The notes beneath the pieces are model-generated. The model saw nothing but the letters and a program-made list of their open reading frames with translations, was not told the origin of the DNA and ran no database searches. Below are positions 13,942 through 21,191 of a stretch of 21,801 nucleotides of DNA, in pieces. The position numbers were made by a program, and so were the translations under genes. The first letter of the stretch is position 1. Each line of letters starts with the position of its first letter. Origin of the DNA: a virus; the IMG/VR virus record IMGVR_UViG_3300008217_003407, positions 1-21,801 of that record. One strand, written 5' to 3'.

Positions 13942-14832
13942 ATGGCGATTGGAGTGACCTACACCGACACGAGTTCTCTGACCACTGGTCAGAAGATTCT
14001 CATTGCGGGCGCGGGTATGGCCTTTGAGCCCGCCGCCCCTGACCCAGACCTGGTTCGCACGGCGACCCTGCCAGAGGGTCACAAGCAGTACAGTTCAGGC
14101 ATCTTCGCCCGTCTGGCACAGGCGAGTGCTGTCCAAGAGAGCGTGGATTTCATCCAGGCCGAGCAGTTGCGGACCAACTACATCACCATTGACCCCAGCG
14201 AACACGGTATCCAGGTGACGATTTCCAACCGTGAGCGCCGGCGCCAGGGTGATGCGAATGTTGCGTCCGTGGCGGGTGAGCAGATGGGCGGTTCGTTGCG
14301 ACGGCGTGAGGCCAATGACATCATTGCGCTCTACGACACGTTCACCAAGAGCGTAGGTGGAGCGAGCGCCACGCTCGACATCACGACCTTCCGTGGCGAC
14401 GTGGCCTACTTGCTGACCGACAACGACAGCGCCTACGGCCCTGCGCCGATGCCGTTGCACGCTGCGCTGCACATCGAGCAGATTTCCGACATCATCCTCG
14501 ACATCACCGACCCTGGCACCGCTCCCGCCAATAGGCCGACTGGTCCGTTCTCCGAGATGATAAAGGGCTGGTGGAGAGGCAACGACCGCCTCTACGGCGT
14601 AGCGATCTGGCATAGCGGGAACATCGCCAGAAACTCAGGCGACGACGCAAAGGGTGCCTTAAAGCACCAGAACTCGCTGGTTCTCGTTGAGGAAGGCACG
14701 GCCGAGGCTGTAGACGAGATGGACAACTCTTCCCGCCTGACCGAGTTTGGGCTGTGGAAGTCCTGGGGCGAGGCGCTCCAGATCGACCCGCACGGCACCG
14801 AGATCCATTCCGATGCATCCGCGACTGTCTGA
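13942..14832 (+). CDS. Major capsid protein (HK97-fold, putative)
   Basis: 296 aa, directly after the scaffold-like gene and six bases from its stop. The early segment LPEGHKQYSSGIFARLAQAS, followed by VQESVDFIQAEQLRTNYITI, resembles the N-arm and E-loop region of tailed-phage coat proteins. EHGIQVTISNRERRRQGDAN and LRRREANDIIALYDTF look like the spine helix region, and the C-terminal half (DVAYLLTDNDSAYGPAPMPL onwards) would hold the A domain. The length suits coat proteins that need no protease. There is no cleavable delta domain, consistent with the separate scaffold. Assigned by gene order and overall pattern. Its stop overlaps the next start as TGATG. High third-position C, as expected for an abundant product. 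Confidence 0.8.
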   Translation: MAIGVTYTDTSSLTTGQKILIAGAGMAFEPAAPDPDLVRTATLPEGHKQYSSGIFARLAQASAVQESVDFIQAEQLRTNYITIDPSEHGIQVTISNRERRRQGDANVASVAGEQMGGSLRRREANDIIALYDTFTKSVGGASATLDITTFRGDVAYLLTDNDSAYGPAPMPLHAALHIEQISDIILDITDPGTAPANRPTGPFSEMIKGWWRGNDRLYGVAIWHSGNIARNSGDDAKGALKHQNSLVLVEEGTAEAVDEMDNSSRLTEFGLWKSWGEALQIDPHGTEIHSDASATV

Positions 14833-15437
14833 TGGTATTGCGTGAGCGTGTCGGGTCGCCTGAGCTTGCCGGGGTCAACGTCGATGATGTCCAGACCTGG
14901 CAGGATGCGCATGGCACGTGGTCGCGGAGGACCATCCATGACAACACCGTCCGGTTGTGGGACAACCTTGAAGAGCACTATACAGAGCCGTTGGCGCGGG
15001 ACGTGGCGAATGGGGCGTACCTTCATATGGTCTGCCTCTACTGCTCCGCGTGCAAGGCGACAGAGACGAGAGACGGCGCTGTTGAGAGGCACATCGAGCG
15101 GACCTTGCAATCGGTCGAGGACCACGAGGGTGCTGAACTTCAGTCCTTTGTGCGAGAGGGACATGCAGGAAACATCTGTAGCGGCTGCGGTGGCGAGTTC
15201 CTGCTGCGTAAGAAGCAGGGCGAAAAGCATCTGGCCAGCTACACGCGAGAGGTGGGGGACGCCCATCAGAACGCAGTCGAGAAACGAATCATGAGGTACA
15301 GCCTGGGGCCGAGTGCGGCAGCACCCGCTGGAGTCGAACCTAGCGAGGCTGCTCCTAGAGAGCTCCAGGAGTCGAGGATGCCGCGACAGGCTTCCGGTAA
15401 GCGAAGGCGCGGCAAGAGGGGTGGAAGGCGACACTGA
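14832..15437 (+). CDS. Cys-rich zinc-binding-like protein (201 aa)
   Basis: Start ATG 14832 overlaps the capsid stop (TGATG); an upstream ATG at 14754 lies inside the capsid gene and is rejected. Two Cys groups are visible: CLYCSAC (C-x2-C-x2-C, about residues 67-73) and CSGCGG (about residues 117-122), with His residues between (VERHIERT, EDHEGAEL), enough for one or two zinc sites. The last 30 residues are very basic (GKRRRGKRGGRRH), suggesting nucleic acid contact. Position suggests a head-completion or connector-region protein, but no known connector family is recognisable. Confidence 0.65.
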   Translation: MVLRERVGSPELAGVNVDDVQTWQDAHGTWSRRTIHDNTVRLWDNLEEHYTEPLARDVANGAYLHMVCLYCSACKATETRDGAVERHIERTLQSVEDHEGAELQSFVREGHAGNICSGCGGEFLLRKKQGEKHLASYTREVGDAHQNAVEKRIMRYSLGPSAAAPAGVEPSEAAPRELQESRMPRQASGKRRRGKRGGRRH

Positions 15438-16192
15438 TGACGATGGCCCGAACTGCCTTGAGGCGTCGAATTGACCCGGAGGCGCTAGCGCGCTTTCGGC
15501 AGACTGGTTGGGCGAACATAAGGCGTGAGCTGAGAGATGCCTTCGGTGTTGCCGAAGCTGACCTTAGCGAGCCCGAATGGGAAGTTCCAGGTCAGGCGTA
15601 CTTCTGGCAGGAGTCCACACTTAGACAAGTTGTGGAAGGGCCAAAGGGCCGTGAGTGGAAAGAGACTCCCACTGGATGGGAGCGCATCGGTCCGCTGACC
15701 TGCGATAGTGCGGGTCAAGTCGCCAGCTACCTGCAAAGGGGGCTCCGTTTTCGTCCGCCCACTGGAGACAGCGAGAGCGTTGATGAAGCGTCAGAGACTC
15801 GCCTCGCAGCCTCGGCCCCAAGCCGTACCTTTGTTTGCAAGCACGGTGCGGGAGACAAGGACAACAGGCTCTTCCCGACGTGGAAGGGCTACCTTCGTCA
15901 TTGCGTGCATTTTAACGAGCCGCTTCAGGAGAAGCCGCCCGATGAGGTGCTTGAAATGGCAGCGGGGTATAAGTGGTTTTGTTTCCTGCACGATGTTGGG
16001 TTCAATGAGAGCCAGCACCGTGCGATGGAACAGCACATGAGGATAAGGAAGATACAGGCCGCGGGGCACCCCGCGCTGTTTCAGAAACCAGATGGGAAGA
16101 AGACATTGGCGACGCTGCCTGTAAAAGAGGCAAGGGGGGCTATGACTGCCAGCCGAGGCCCCAACAAATCATCGGCGGGTAACGGGACCTAA
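15437..16192 (+). CDS. Cys/His-rich hypothetical protein (251 aa)
   Basis: Begins MTMARTALRRRIDPEALARF with ATG overlapping the previous stop. The central part has FVCKHGAG and YLRHCVHF, then KWFCFLHD with nearby HRAMEQHM, a spread of Cys and His that could build a zinc module. The N-terminal third is charged, and WEVPGQAYFWQESTL is followed by RQVVEGPKGREWKETPTGWE, a Trp-rich beta-like stretch. The C-terminus is basic and low in complexity. Placed between capsid-module genes and a beta-rich virion protein; function unknown. Confidence 0.65.
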   Translation: MTMARTALRRRIDPEALARFRQTGWANIRRELRDAFGVAEADLSEPEWEVPGQAYFWQESTLRQVVEGPKGREWKETPTGWERIGPLTCDSAGQVASYLQRGLRFRPPTGDSESVDEASETRLAASAPSRTFVCKHGAGDKDNRLFPTWKGYLRHCVHFNEPLQEKPPDEVLEMAAGYKWFCFLHDVGFNESQHRAMEQHMRIRKIQAAGHPALFQKPDGKKTLATLPVKEARGAMTASRGPNKSSAGNGT

Positions 16193-16217
16193 GAGCCCGC
16201 AACCAAAGGAGACAACA

Positions 16218-17051
16218 ATGCCGAATAACCATACCGTAAACCTTCGTTACGGGGCAGAGAAAGTGGTTACCTCTGCCAAGTTTCGTCAACTTGGAACACG
16301 TGGCGTCACGCCTGATAACCGTGTGTTCTACTACTGCCAGGCTGGTGGAACGGCCCTTATGGCGAACACGCTAACTCAGGCCAAGGCCACCGAGTCTCAG
16401 GCCAACCTGAACCTGACCCCCTCGACCTCGACGGGCGACTGGTCGGGCACCAACATCCCAACCGGCTCCGCCAGCATTGGAGTCGTGTGGGTGACAAACC
16501 ACGCTTCGGGCGAGTTCAACGACGGCTACATGACCGTCGAGACCACCCCTGGAACAGGGACATACCGAATCGCCTCCGATGGTGATACCGCCACGGGTTC
16601 CTCTAACACTGTGAACATCATCCGGCTGCACCCCGACGACACTATCCAGTCGGCAGCTCTGACCACGGTGAGCAAGCTGGCTTTCCATCACAACCCCTAC
16701 GCATCGGTGATCGTGGCGCCGACAACGCTGACAAACATCATTGTTGGCGTGCCGAATGTTACTGTCGCCCTCGACAACTACTTCTGGATTCAGACTTATG
16801 GAGAGGCGGCCGTTCGGTATAATGCCCTCGTTGCAGCGGTTGTTGGGGAAGGAGTGCTCGGTGGGGTAGGCGCGACAGCCGGAGACGTGGTCGGTCAGCC
16901 CAAGACCACCAACACGGTTGCATCGGTTGATTACGGCGCGACGGCCACTGGAGTTCCTGCGCTCAACTCGCGGCCGGTGATCGGCCACGCGATGGATGGC
17001 ATTCCTGGCGACGGGGACTTGCTGAAGGTGATGCTGACCATCCGCAGCTAG
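16218..17051 (+). CDS. Beta-rich virion protein, possible capsid decoration
   Basis: 277 aa with a strong ribosome site (AAAGGAGAC) seven bases before ATG. The sequence is Thr/Ser/Gly/Val-rich and beta-like throughout (PSTSTGDWSGTNIPTGSASI, then GVVWVTNHASGEFNDGYMTV), with few charges and no enzyme motif, typical of virion surface or decoration proteins. It follows the capsid module, ends with GDGDLLKVMLTIRS, and is followed by a structured non-coding gap. Good translation signals suggest an abundant product. Head decoration protein or tail component cannot be told apart here. Confidence 0.6.
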   Translation: MPNNHTVNLRYGAEKVVTSAKFRQLGTRGVTPDNRVFYYCQAGGTALMANTLTQAKATESQANLNLTPSTSTGDWSGTNIPTGSASIGVVWVTNHASGEFNDGYMTVETTPGTGTYRIASDGDTATGSSNTVNIIRLHPDDTIQSAALTTVSKLAFHHNPYASVIVAPTTLTNIIVGVPNVTVALDNYFWIQTYGEAAVRYNALVAAVVGEGVLGGVGATAGDVVGQPKTTNTVASVDYGATATGVPALNSRPVIGHAMDGIPGDGDLLKVMLTIRS

Positions 17052-17097
17052 ACCCGTTGGTGGTGAGAGACAGAGATCTCTAAACCTAAGTATCTCA

Positions 17098-17143
17098 GGC
17101 AGGGCTTCGTCATTGGCAACCCGCTGGTGACGTTAGCCCTGCC
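17098..17143 (+). promoter_or_regulatory. Long RNA hairpin without T-run
   Basis: GGCAGGGCT (17098-17106) and AGCCCTGCC (17135-17143) are exact complements. Inside them CGTCA/TGACG and further wobble pairs continue the stem, giving roughly 18 paired positions. No T-run follows, so it is not a classic terminator. It sits in the 129-base gap between two genes, after a 10-bp palindrome AGAGATCTCT (17072-17081). mRNA end-protection or processing is possible. Confidence 0.5.
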
Positions 17144-17180
17144 CGTGTTGAACGAAGAACGTCATCTGGCTGGAGGATGA

Positions 17181-17372
17181 ATGTTTACCGAGATAGAGCG
17201 AACAATTTTCGTAGACCTGGATGCTGAGGGCGAAGAGGTGCAGCGCATCGTGTTCCAGCCACACGACGGGATGGTTCCCACGCTATCCGCGAATTATTTA
17301 CCTGGCTGGCTTAACGAGCTAGAGGCGAACAGGTTGCTTCAGCAGCAGAACCAAGAGGTGACCCTTGGGTAG
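17181..17372 (+). CDS. Hypothetical 63-aa protein
   Basis: Begins MFTEIERTIFVDLDAEGEEV with GGAGG four bases before the ATG (a short spacer). It reads as a small beta-strand/helix unit and ends with a helix (WLNELEANRLLQQQNQ). Its end overlaps the TTG start of the next gene, so they are probably translated together. No family recognised. Confidence 0.6.
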   Translation: MFTEIERTIFVDLDAEGEEVQRIVFQPHDGMVPTLSANYLPGWLNELEANRLLQQQNQEVTLG

Positions 17373-18222
17373 GCGCATCTGTCTCGTCGGATTCTCTGAC
17401 ATCAATCGTATGTGGGCTATGAAACAACCCAAGGCGGTTGAGCTTTGGGGATTGAACGAGGTCCATAATTGCGCCGCACGGCTTCAGCACACCGACGAAC
17501 TAGGGCGTGTGACGCAGACACGTTGTCGCTGCTACAATCCACATCAGTGTACATGCGAGAGCCACAAGCATAGCTTCATGCCGAGGTACGACCGTTGGTT
17601 CCAACTCCATCCCAAGGCTTGGAAAGAAGAGAAGCGCCTCAAGGCGCTCAAGGAAGATGGCCTAACGCTACACCCACGGGATCGTGGCGTGTTCGGGCGT
17701 AACGAGTCCCACTTAAAGTTCCTGCGAGAATGCGATGTGGCTGTCTACGGCCAACGGAAGTGGGCAGATATCCCGAACTCAGTGCGTTACCCGTTTGGTG
17801 CGATTCAGGAGTTGTACGGCCAGCGTCGCGGTAGCAAGAAGTGGCTCTACTCGACATCGACACCGGCCTACATGATAGCGCTAGCCCTTTACGAGCATCA
17901 CCAAGGGGATACCGTAGACGAGATACGGATAGCGGGCATTGAACTTGCGGTAGGCACCGAATACTTCTGGCAACGCCCGTGCATGGAGTTCTACATGGGC
18001 ATCGCGATTGGCTACGGGATAAAGGTCACCACGCCACCACAGGGTTCGTCTATGCTGGCAGCACCGAGATATATCCTTGATGAGCCGATCCCAGGGCCGA
18101 AAGACTACAAGCACGAGTCCTTCCCGCTCTCATTGCCAACAGACCGACAGATAGTCAAACACGGGCTGCCTCAAGCTGCAATGGACGATGGTGCGGCCAA
18201 GGAGTTGCTAAGTGTCCGTTGA
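17365..18222 (+). CDS. Rossmann-like protein of the 'WGLN...DRWFQLH' type
   Basis: 285 aa from a TTG start, chosen because AAGAGGTGA precedes it and the frame overlaps the previous gene by 8 bases. Residues 5-31 (ICLVGFSDINR ... ELWGLNEVH) and DRWFQLHP (about residues 76-83) match a pattern I know from phage and capsule loci: a Rossmann-like start with V/LVG, then WxLN, then DRWFxxH. Its biochemical role is not established. An insertion with CRCYNPHQCTCESHKH (about residues 53-68) looks like a zinc-binding loop. Residues 239-246 (DEPIPGPK) come from the 25-bp repeat also present at 4023. It starts a small cassette with an FkbM methyltransferase and a NeuB enzyme, pointing to glycan-related work. 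Confidence 0.65.
   Translation: MGRRICLVGFSDINRMWAMKQPKAVELWGLNEVHNCAARLQHTDELGRVTQTRCRCYNPHQCTCESHKHSFMPRYDRWFQLHPKAWKEEKRLKALKEDGLTLHPRDRGVFGRNESHLKFLRECDVAVYGQRKWADIPNSVRYPFGAIQELYGQRRGSKKWLYSTSTPAYMIALALYEHHQGDTVDEIRIAGIELAVGTEYFWQRPCMEFYMGIAIGYGIKVTTPPQGSSMLAAPRYILDEPIPGPKDYKHESFPLSLPTDRQIVKHGLPQAAMDDGAAKELLSVR
18078..18102 (+). repeat. 25-bp exact repeat, copy 2 (encodes DEPIPGPK)
   Basis: Identical to 4023-4047 and in the same reading frame, here near the C-terminus of the Rossmann-like protein. The flanks differ on both sides, so the match is limited to 25 bases. Confidence 0.8.
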
Positions 18223-18910
18223 ACTCCTAGATTACCCGAAAGCCGCCCTCAAAATGGTGGTCAATACGGGATATGAGCGGACGTGGCGCATCAATTCCTG
18301 TTTCAAGGAACCCCATACCGTGCGTTGGCTTGACGAGTACATCGAGGAAGGCGACGTGTTCTACGATGTGGGCGCTAATGTTGGGGCTTATTCCCTGATC
18401 GCAGCGCACCTTGGAGCTCAGGTCTACGCATTTGAGCCCGAAGCTATGAACTACGGGCGGCTGGTCCAGAATGTGGGTCTGAACAAGCTCGAGGAGAAGA
18501 TCAAGGCGCTACCGCTGGCTTTATGGGACCGCCATCGCATTGAGACGATGTACGGCACTGTTTTTACATGTGGCGCTGCCAGTCACAAGTTCGAGCAGAA
18601 TGGGACTCAGTCTCTCCAGCAAGCTGTGTTCACCGTCCAGATGGACGATCTGACGATGCACCATATCCCTCTGCCGAACATCGTCAAGATTGACGTGGAC
18701 GGCTACGAAGAACGAGTGGTGAACGGCGCAGTGTTCGCATTGGCCAACCTCCAGCTAAAGACACTCATGGTTGAGGTGGACTACATCAATGAGAGGTCAG
18801 CCCAACATGTGCTGGGGTCGGTGCGATCAGCAGGCTTGACCGAGTACCATTCGCACCAACACACCGAGACGCTGATAACCCACTTCTTCGCACGCGGGCG
18901 GAAGGGCTGA
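18212..18910 (+). CDS. FkbM family SAM-dependent methyltransferase
   Basis: 232 aa. GTG start with AAGGAG seven bases upstream, overlapping the previous gene by 11 bases. The SAM-binding core is clear: VFYDVGANVGAYSLIAA (motif I, about residues 49-65), VYAFEPE (acidic loop, about 71-77), then the FkbM signature NIVKIDVDGYEERVVNGA (about 156-173). FkbM-type enzymes methylate hydroxyls, often on sugars or polyketides. Position between a glycan-associated Rossmann-like protein and a NeuB-type synthase suggests it caps or modifies a sugar on the virion or host surface; the substrate is not known. It is complete and its motifs are intact. Confidence 0.88.
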   Translation: MSVELLDYPKAALKMVVNTGYERTWRINSCFKEPHTVRWLDEYIEEGDVFYDVGANVGAYSLIAAHLGAQVYAFEPEAMNYGRLVQNVGLNKLEEKIKALPLALWDRHRIETMYGTVFTCGAASHKFEQNGTQSLQQAVFTVQMDDLTMHHIPLPNIVKIDVDGYEERVVNGAVFALANLQLKTLMVEVDYINERSAQHVLGSVRSAGLTEYHSHQHTETLITHFFARGRKG

Positions 18911-18912
18911 CC

Positions 18913-20004
18913 ATGCGAGAACTCGTGATCGACGGCCAGCGCATCGCTGACGATACTCCCCCGTACATCGTGGCAGAGATTGGGCACAATCACGGTGGCT
19001 CATTGGACCGTGCTAAGGAGATGGTGCGCACTGCAAAAGATGCTGGGGCGAGTAGCATAAAGGTGCAGACTCGTCACCCCAGGGAGGTGTACGCGCCTAC
19101 AGACGAGGCTGGCGGCTACTTCTATGTGTCTCGCAACAAGCAGTGGATGGACGCGGTATACGGCAAGCACCGCGAGAAGCTAGAGTTCACCGTCGAGCAA
19201 CACGCTGACCTGTTCGACTATTGTCGGGAGGTGGGCATAACAGCTTTCTCGACACCCTTCGACAAGTCCAGCGCGGACTTGCTGCACAGTCTCGATGTTC
19301 CAGCGTTCAAGGTGGCCAGCGGGGACGCCACCAACATCCCGCTCATCCAGTACATTGCGTCCAAGGGCAAGCCGATGATCGTGTCCACTGGCGGATGCAC
19401 CTTCGGTGACGTGAACCGCATCTACGAGGCCCTGGAGCACCATACGGCGGGCTTTGCGCTCCTCCAGTGTTCCTGTATCTATCCTGCCACGAGCGACATC
19501 CTCAACCTGAACATCATCCCGAAGTACCGAGCGTGCTTCCCTGGCCAGGTAGTCGGCCTGTCCACGCACCATCCTCGGTGGGAGCCATCGTTGGCCGCCT
19601 ATGTGCTCGGTGCCCGCATCATCGAGCACCACTACACCAACGACCGCTCGTGGAAGGGGACAGACAACAACTTCTCGCTGACGCCATCTATGCTGCGTGA
19701 GTTGGTCGATGCCTGCGAGGCCATACGCGACACAGGCGGCGATGGCTTCAAGCAGGTTGACCCGCGAGAGGAGTCCTACGCCACGGAGCGCCAGAAGTCG
19801 CTCTACTGGGCGCGGGACTTGGCCGAGGGCGACACCATTGCCGAGGACGACGTTGCTATCATGTGTCCAGGTGGTGGCATCCCGCCGTATGAGATAGGCA
19901 ACGTCGTAGGCCATGCCGTAGACCGCGTCTGTTTGCACGGTGAACGCATTACGGACCAGGACATTGTGACTATCCAGACCGAGGCCGAGTATGCCATTAG
20001 CTAA
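18913..20004 (+). CDS. neuB: NeuB-type N-acetylneuraminate (sialic acid) synthase
   Basis: 363 aa, the normal length for the family. NeuB condenses phosphoenolpyruvate with a hexosamine derivative (ManNAc or a relative) to a nonulosonic acid. N-terminal TIM barrel: YIVAEIGHNHGGSLDRAKEM (residues 18-37), IKVQT (49-53), ITAFSTPFD (109-117), FKVASGDATNIPLI (132-145), MIVSTGG (155-161). The metal-site histidines appear conserved in GLSTHH (215-220) and EHHYT (238-242), and the family GPD motif reads GTD (249-251). The C-terminal SAF domain spans about residues 293-353. The usual GLSDHT motif is changed to GLSTHH, so the substrate may differ. GGAAGGG precedes the ATG. Related enzymes (PseI, LegI) make other nonulosonates and cannot be excluded. 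No other pathway gene is in the window. Confidence 0.9.
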   Translation: MRELVIDGQRIADDTPPYIVAEIGHNHGGSLDRAKEMVRTAKDAGASSIKVQTRHPREVYAPTDEAGGYFYVSRNKQWMDAVYGKHREKLEFTVEQHADLFDYCREVGITAFSTPFDKSSADLLHSLDVPAFKVASGDATNIPLIQYIASKGKPMIVSTGGCTFGDVNRIYEALEHHTAGFALLQCSCIYPATSDILNLNIIPKYRACFPGQVVGLSTHHPRWEPSLAAYVLGARIIEHHYTNDRSWKGTDNNFSLTPSMLRELVDACEAIRDTGGDGFKQVDPREESYATERQKSLYWARDLAEGDTIAEDDVAIMCPGGGIPPYEIGNVVGHAVDRVCLHGERITDQDIVTIQTEAEYAIS

Positions 20005-20122
20005 GGGTAAGGGGAAGAAGGCAATCAGCAAGAACATCCGTGAGTTGAAGCGCAGTGGCCGACTACAGAAGCAGGCTGTCGCAATAGCTCTCAAGAAGGC
20101 CGGGAAGTCGAAGAAGAAGTGA
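19991..20122 (+). CDS. Tiny lysine-rich protein (43 aa), DUF6496-like
   Basis: Starts at ATG 19991 inside the end of the neuB gene and ends at TGA 20120-20122, overlapping the next GTG. It reads MPLAKGKGKKAISKNIRELK then RSGRLQKQAVAIALKKAGKS then KKK. The sequence 'K.isknI.e...sG..qkQAvAIAl.kAGks' is a pattern known from many phage genomes (DUF6496-like small basic proteins), which supports a gene this short. It is highly basic, so a DNA- or RNA-binding or virion-packaged role is plausible. Function unknown. Confidence 0.8.
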   Translation: MPLAKGKGKKAISKNIRELKRSGRLQKQAVAIALKKAGKSKKK

Positions 20123-20715
20123 TTCCCCACGACGCATACCATCCCTCGTTCGTCCCCCTGCTGGATGCCATTCCAGAGCGGGGCTTGCTCTCGCCGTGGG
20201 CGTATGTCGAACATTGGGTTGGGGACATGGCCCATCAGCATCTCGTGGGTGACGGCCTGGAGAACGACATCGCTGTGGGGTGGACTAGCCTAGAGGGCGT
20301 TGCTGACACCCTTGCGGACTCAGTTCTCAAGTGCAGCAACGAGCGCCACCAGGCCCCACATCACCCCGAGGAGGCTGAGAAGGCGTACAAGTCTGCCCTT
20401 GACCAGCTCACTCAGGGCTGGTTCGACCGAGAGCGGGTCTTCCAGGTCTGGCTACGGCAGATGTATAACAAGTGGGGCGGACACATGCCGGCTGCGGTGA
20501 TTATCCCCACCGGGACCGAAGTCACACGCTGGCAACTCATGATGCCGGACCATCGGGGAGACCCCCTGTTCTACGACGTGGGGAATCACACCATCGAAGC
20601 GCCGACTCCGCAAGACATGAAGGCCCGCTACGATGCCGACAGGGGCCTCTGGCACGTCCACAAGCCGTGGAGCCCTGACCGCCGGATGGCGAGCTTACAC
20701 GCGAGAGGGAGGTGA
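20119..20715 (+). CDS. Hypothetical 198-aa protein
   Basis: Starts at GTG 20119 overlapping the previous stop; ends overlapping the GTG of the next tiny gene. It begins MIPHDAYHPSFVPLLDAIPE and is rich in Trp and His. The central part is helical (EEAEKAYKSALDQLTQGWFD). The C-terminal part reads like a beta fold (MPAAVIIPTGTEVTRWQLMM) followed by GNHTIEAPTPQDMKARYDAD. No motif or family recognised. Flanked on both sides by tiny basic proteins, all in a chain of overlapping starts and stops. Confidence 0.6.
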   Translation: MIPHDAYHPSFVPLLDAIPERGLLSPWAYVEHWVGDMAHQHLVGDGLENDIAVGWTSLEGVADTLADSVLKCSNERHQAPHHPEEAEKAYKSALDQLTQGWFDRERVFQVWLRQMYNKWGGHMPAAVIIPTGTEVTRWQLMMPDHRGDPLFYDVGNHTIEAPTPQDMKARYDADRGLWHVHKPWSPDRRMASLHARGR

Positions 20716-20813
20716 ACGCAATCCCTATCCACACGAAGGCCGAGCGCAAGAAAAAGGGCCTCAAACGAGGCAAGGGCGGGAAAATCACGAAGTTGCGCAA
20801 GTCCAAGAAGTAG
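20712..20813 (+). CDS. Tiny lysine/arginine-rich protein (33 aa)
   Basis: GTG 20712 overlaps the previous stop and the frame reads MNAIPIHTKAERKKKGLKRG then KGGKITKLRKSKK to TAG 20811. An AGAGGGAG run stands immediately before the start. More than a third of residues are Lys or Arg. It ends in KSKK like the 43-aa protein at 19991, making a second tiny basic gene in the same overlapping chain. Composition suggests nucleic acid binding; no family recognised. Confidence 0.5.
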   Translation: MNAIPIHTKAERKKKGLKRGKGGKITKLRKSKK

Positions 20814-20821
20814 CTTATACT
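20793..20821 (+). promoter_or_regulatory. Possible promoter before the tail-region genes
   Basis: TTGCGC (20793-20798, 3 of 6 to TTGACA) and TATACT (20816-20821, 5 of 6 to TATAAT) are separated by exactly 17 bases. Transcription would start near 20828, upstream of the GGAGG and ATG 20880. This is the first gap of more than 60 bases after 17180, so a fresh promoter for the tail genes is plausible. Confidence 0.35.
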
Positions 20822-20879
20822 GCCGCTACAACTTCAGACACGCCTCTCATGATGATGATGAATAAACGGAGGTGCCCTA

Positions 20880-21182
20880 ATGCCCAACCAAACGGGCTAT
20901 GTTGATGTGACGAAGACCGGCGATACCGCAGGCGGTCTTGGAACGATAGTTGTAGGCACCACCCAGGCCGTCCTCAAGTGTGAGGACAATGCGCTCCGGT
21001 GGCGTGCCGATGGCACTGCCCCCACCAACGATGTCGGGAAACTAATGCACCCCGGTGACGAGTTGCTGCTTGTCGGCAATGACTACGGCGATTTCCTCCG
21101 AGCGTTCTCTTTCATCAACGACGCTGATGGGTCTAATGCGCGGATTCAAGGGCCGTTGATGGATGGGTTCGACCGGGCATAG
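20880..21182 (+). CDS. Hypothetical 100-aa virion-type protein
   Basis: Begins MPNQTGYVDVTKTGDTAGGL with GGAGG eight bases before the ATG. It is a small, beta-rich, low-Lys protein (TIVVGTTQAVLKCEDNALRW; PGDELLLVGNDYGDFLRAFS) resembling small head-decoration or tail accessory proteins in composition, but with no family match I can name. It is separated by nine bases from the tail-fibre-like gene. The start is preceded by four ATG/GAT triplet repeats and a candidate promoter. Confidence 0.6.
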   Translation: MPNQTGYVDVTKTGDTAGGLGTIVVGTTQAVLKCEDNALRWRADGTAPTNDVGKLMHPGDELLLVGNDYGDFLRAFSFINDADGSNARIQGPLMDGFDRA

Positions 21183-21191
21183 GGGGCTGAC

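Noticed and set aside
14592-15434. 280-aa minus-strand ORF opposite capsid end and the Cys-rich gene
   Set aside because: It opposes two genes with coupled starts and clear motifs; no start signals.
17098-17143. Rho-independent terminator
   Set aside because: The stem is strong but no T-run follows on either side.
19180-20241. 353-aa minus-strand ORF opposite neuB
   Set aside because: neuB motifs are unmistakable on the plus strand; the antisense frame is open only because of codon bias.
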